Source: Piscirickettsiaceae bacterium
GTDB taxonomy: Bacteria; Pseudomonadota; Gammaproteobacteria; Thiomicrospirales; Thiomicrospiraceae
Direction of reading: 5' to 3'
Length of the DNA stretch: 25,505 bases
Assembly (NCBI GenBank): GCA_027019045.1
Contig: JALUXI010000292.1
Span: forward strand, 1-25,505
Shown: positions 23,624-25,505 of the stretch, in pieces
Layout: each line of letters begins with the position of its first letter
How positions within the stretch are numbered: the stretch's first letter is position 1
Position numbers and translations under genes: made by a program
Notes under the pieces: model-generated
Database searches by the model: none
What the model was told of the DNA's origin: nothing
Seen by the model: only the letters and a program-made list of their open reading frames with translations

Positions 23624-24082
23624 TTAAAACAGAGGGGGAAGGATTTTGTGACTTCGCTGTTGATACGCTCGATAGCCACAGATCTTTTCCGCCAGGAGGC
23701 GTTCTTCATAATGCAGTTTAATCAATAGATCAAGTGTCAATAGGCTCATCCAGAGCCATGGCCAGCCGAGCGGTTGGGTGAGCACCATGGGCCAAAAAAA
23801 GAGCAGAATGGAGGAGTACATCGGGTGGCGAATCCAGCGATAGGGGCCATGTTCGACCAGTTGGCACTGTGAGTGTGGGTCGGGAACGACATTAAATCCA
23901 CCCACTCGCATCACCCAAACGCCCCAGCCGCCTAAAATCACGGCGAGTATGGCTGTGAAGGCCGTCCATTTTGGGAGCGACTGCCAAGGTAAGGAGAGCA
24001 CCAAGAGCCCAATCAACAGGAATTGAAAGAAAACAAGGCTGTATGAAATGAACGGGCGGTGAATTTTCGTAACTTTAGACAT
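23624..24082 (-). CDS. Isoprenylcysteine carboxyl methyltransferase-like membrane methyltransferase
   Basis: The 152-residue integral membrane protein has four likely helices, with SYSLVFFQFLLIGLLVLSLP first. The ICMT/phospholipid-methyltransferase signature for S-adenosylmethionine binding is GPYRWIRHPMYSSILL, followed by HYEERLL near the C-terminus. Bacterial members of this small family are mostly uncharacterised; a lipid, quinone-like or small-molecule acceptor is possible and cannot be told from sequence. The ATG lies 45 bases before the copy 3 insertion element, which occupies most of the region where its promoter would be expected. Confidence 0.8.
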   Translation of the reverse strand: MSKVTKIHRPFISYSLVFFQFLLIGLLVLSLPWQSLPKWTAFTAILAVILGGWGVWVMRVGGFNVVPDPHSQCQLVEHGPYRWIRHPMYSSILLFFWPMVLTQPLGWPWLWMSLLTLDLLIKLHYEERLLAEKICGYRAYQQRSHKILPPLF

Positions 24083-24127
24083 AGATTTTAGTTTTAAAAC
24101 TGGATGGGAAAACGGTTAAAATAGCTT

Positions 24128-24270
24128 GCAACTACTCAGTTGACACGGGTAACTGCTCAGATTGCTCCTGAAATTCGTCAATTCAAGGCGGGAAATGTGA
24201 GTTTACAAGTTGTAAATGACCATTTTCCAACGCAGAAGTGGCGGATTTCAGGGGTGAGCTGAGTCGTTAC
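24128..24270. mobile_element. Palindromic insertion element, copy 3 (8-bp target duplication, 7/8)
   Basis: This 143-bp copy begins GCAAC and ends GTTAC. AATAGCTT (24120-24127) and AATAGTTT (24271-24278) flank it as a near-perfect octamer duplication. The two halves are imperfect reverse complements meeting at the exact palindrome TTTACAA-G-TTGTAAA. The left end contains a nested repeat of the terminal motif (ACTACTCAG, then AACTGCTCAG). No coding frame is present. It fills the gap between two divergent genes. Confidence 0.85.
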
Positions 24271-24296
24271 AATAGTTTTTTATTTTAACCATCTCA

Positions 24297-25505
24297 ATGG
24301 CCTTTATGCAGAGAATTATACGAAAAGTCAGCTCCATCTTCTCTTCCCGCACGGGAGATGAAGAGTCGCTTGAATTTGCCGAAGGGCAGGAAAGTTCATC
24401 TTCAGGCATGCAGCATCATACGCCTGTCATTGTGCCTCGCCGTGAACACGGCATTTCTCGTAAGCATATCGATAAGAGTGCATTGGATGTCTTATATGGT
24501 TTAAAACGAGCGGGTTTTGAGGCCTATCTAGTCGGAGGAGCAATTCGAGATCTGCTATTGGGGTTGTCGCCAAAAGATTTTGATGTAGTGACCAATGCCA
24601 AGCCTGAAGAGGTGAAAAAGGTGTTTAAATCTCGTTGTCGCTTGATTGGACGGCGTTTTCGCTTGGCGCATGTGCGGTTTGACCGAGATATTATCGAAGT
24701 GGCGACTTTTCGAGGGCAAGCTGAGGACAAACCATCATCCAAGTCTAAATTTGAAATGAAAAAGCCTTTTCGTCGTCGTGGACGCAAGCCTGCACTGGAA
24801 GGACGAGAGGTGGATGAGCATGGTCGACTGATTCGAGACAATGTCTATGGTTCTATTGATGAAGATGTATGGCGACGTGATTTTACAATCAATGCTCTCT
24901 ATTACAATATTCAAAATTTCTCGATTGTGGATTATGTCGGTGGGGTGGAGGATATTCAGGCACGGCTGATTAAGTTGATTGGTGAGCCTGAACAACGCTA
25001 TCGAGAAGATCCTGTTCGCATGATTCGTGCGGTTCGTTTTTCAGCTAAATTGGATTTTAAGATTGATGAGGCGACGCAAGCACCAATTCCGAAACTTGGG
25101 CATCTGTTAGAAGAGGTGTCGCATGCTCGGATGTTTGAAGAGGTGTTAAAACTCTTTCACAGCGGTGTCGCACAAAAAGTTTATCAGCAGTTGCAAGATT
25201 ATCAACTGTTTCGTTTTCTCTTTCCCATTACGGCAGATTTGATTGAGGCTGAGAAGGCTGGGGCGGCGACTGATGCGGTGACGGAAAAAATTATTCTGGC
25301 AGCATTAAAAAGCACCGATGCCCGTATTCAAGAAGGCAAGCCAGTCAATCCATCATTTTTGTTTGCAGCGATGTTGTATCAGCCGATGCGTCTACGACAA
25401 GCGCAGTTAGAGGCGATGGAGGGTTTAAATCCTAGAGATGCATTTTTTGCGGCAGCGAGCGAAGTGCTCGATCGTCAAAATTTCTCCACCGCTATACCAA
25501 AACGC
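24297..25505 (+). CDS. pcnB: Poly(A) polymerase I, 3' end beyond the window
   Basis: PcnB adds poly(A) tails to RNA 3' ends and promotes RNA decay. The visible 403 residues follow E. coli PcnB: a basic N-terminal tail, then the HGISRKHIDKSALDVLYGL segment, the nucleotidyltransferase motif YLVGGAIRDLLLG with KDFDVVT, RRFRLAHVRF, a basic insertion (RRRGRK), RRDFTINALYYN, then RYREDPVRMIRAVRFSAKL. The frame is open at the right edge in the ...AIPKR segment, so the C-terminal part is missing. Two in-frame ATG codons (24297, 24306) are possible and neither has a recognisable ribosome site. The insertion element ends only 26 bases upstream, so the leader and perhaps the promoter are altered. Confidence 0.95.
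   Translation, partial: MAFMQRIIRKVSSIFSSRTGDEESLEFAEGQESSSSGMQHHTPVIVPRREHGISRKHIDKSALDVLYGLKRAGFEAYLVGGAIRDLLLGLSPKDFDVVTNAKPEEVKKVFKSRCRLIGRRFRLAHVRFDRDIIEVATFRGQAEDKPSSKSKFEMKKPFRRRGRKPALEGREVDEHGRLIRDNVYGSIDEDVWRRDFTINALYYNIQNFSIVDYVGGVEDIQARLIKLIGEPEQRYREDPVRMIRAVRFSAKLDFKIDEATQAPIPKLGHLLEEVSHARMFEEVLKLFHSGVAQKVYQQLQDYQLFRFLFPITADLIEAEKAGAATDAVTEKIILAALKSTDARIQEGKPVNPSFLFAAMLYQPMRLRQAQLEAMEGLNPRDAFFAAASEVLDRQNFSTAIPKR

Overview
The window is chromosomal DNA from a moderately AT-rich gammaproteobacterium. The housekeeping set (RluE, HflD next to MnmA, monomeric isocitrate dehydrogenase beside ClpS-ClpA, PcnB, PpiD) fits gammaproteobacteria. The arsenite oxidase and chemotaxis genes would suit a free-living chemolithotroph, for example a Thiomicrospira/Thiomicrorhabdus-like sulfur oxidiser, but that genus-level guess is inference.

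Positions 1-11256 are a respiratory arsenite-oxidation region. After the tail of ppiD and a small reverse-strand cupin gene comes the reverse-strand set aioX-aioS-aioR: arsenite-binding periplasmic protein, sensor kinase and sigma54 activator. Divergent from it is aioB-aioA, the Rieske and molybdopterin subunits, behind a sigma54-type -24/-12 site. Downstream are mobA (MGD cofactor synthesis), a porin with its own sigma54-type site and a hairpin-rich leader, and moeA (molybdenum insertion). Together they can sense arsenite, switch on the enzyme and help finish its Mo-bis-MGD cofactor; the porin may supply an oxyanion across the outer membrane.

Positions 11431-25505 are mostly core genes: mnmA-hflD (reverse), a ribbon-helix-helix/MazF toxin-antitoxin pair with a palindromic operator, rluE (reverse), icd-clpS-clpA, an unidentified outer-membrane barrel protein, a two-gene split Aer-type energy-taxis receptor (soluble PAS protein plus membrane MCP ending in a CZB zinc domain), trpS and an isoprenylcysteine-methyltransferase-like gene (both reverse), and pcnB running off the right edge.

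The least expected structure is a family of about 135-143 bp foldback elements (three copies plus a 19-bp end remnant) with GT(A/C)AC-type ends and 8-bp target duplications. This is the form expected of non-autonomous relatives of IS66-type insertion sequences. They abut the porin stop codon, supply the hflD stop codon, bracket moeA and sit directly in front of pcnB. No gene-free stretch exceeds 300 bases. No tRNA, rRNA, CRISPR array or transposase gene was seen.
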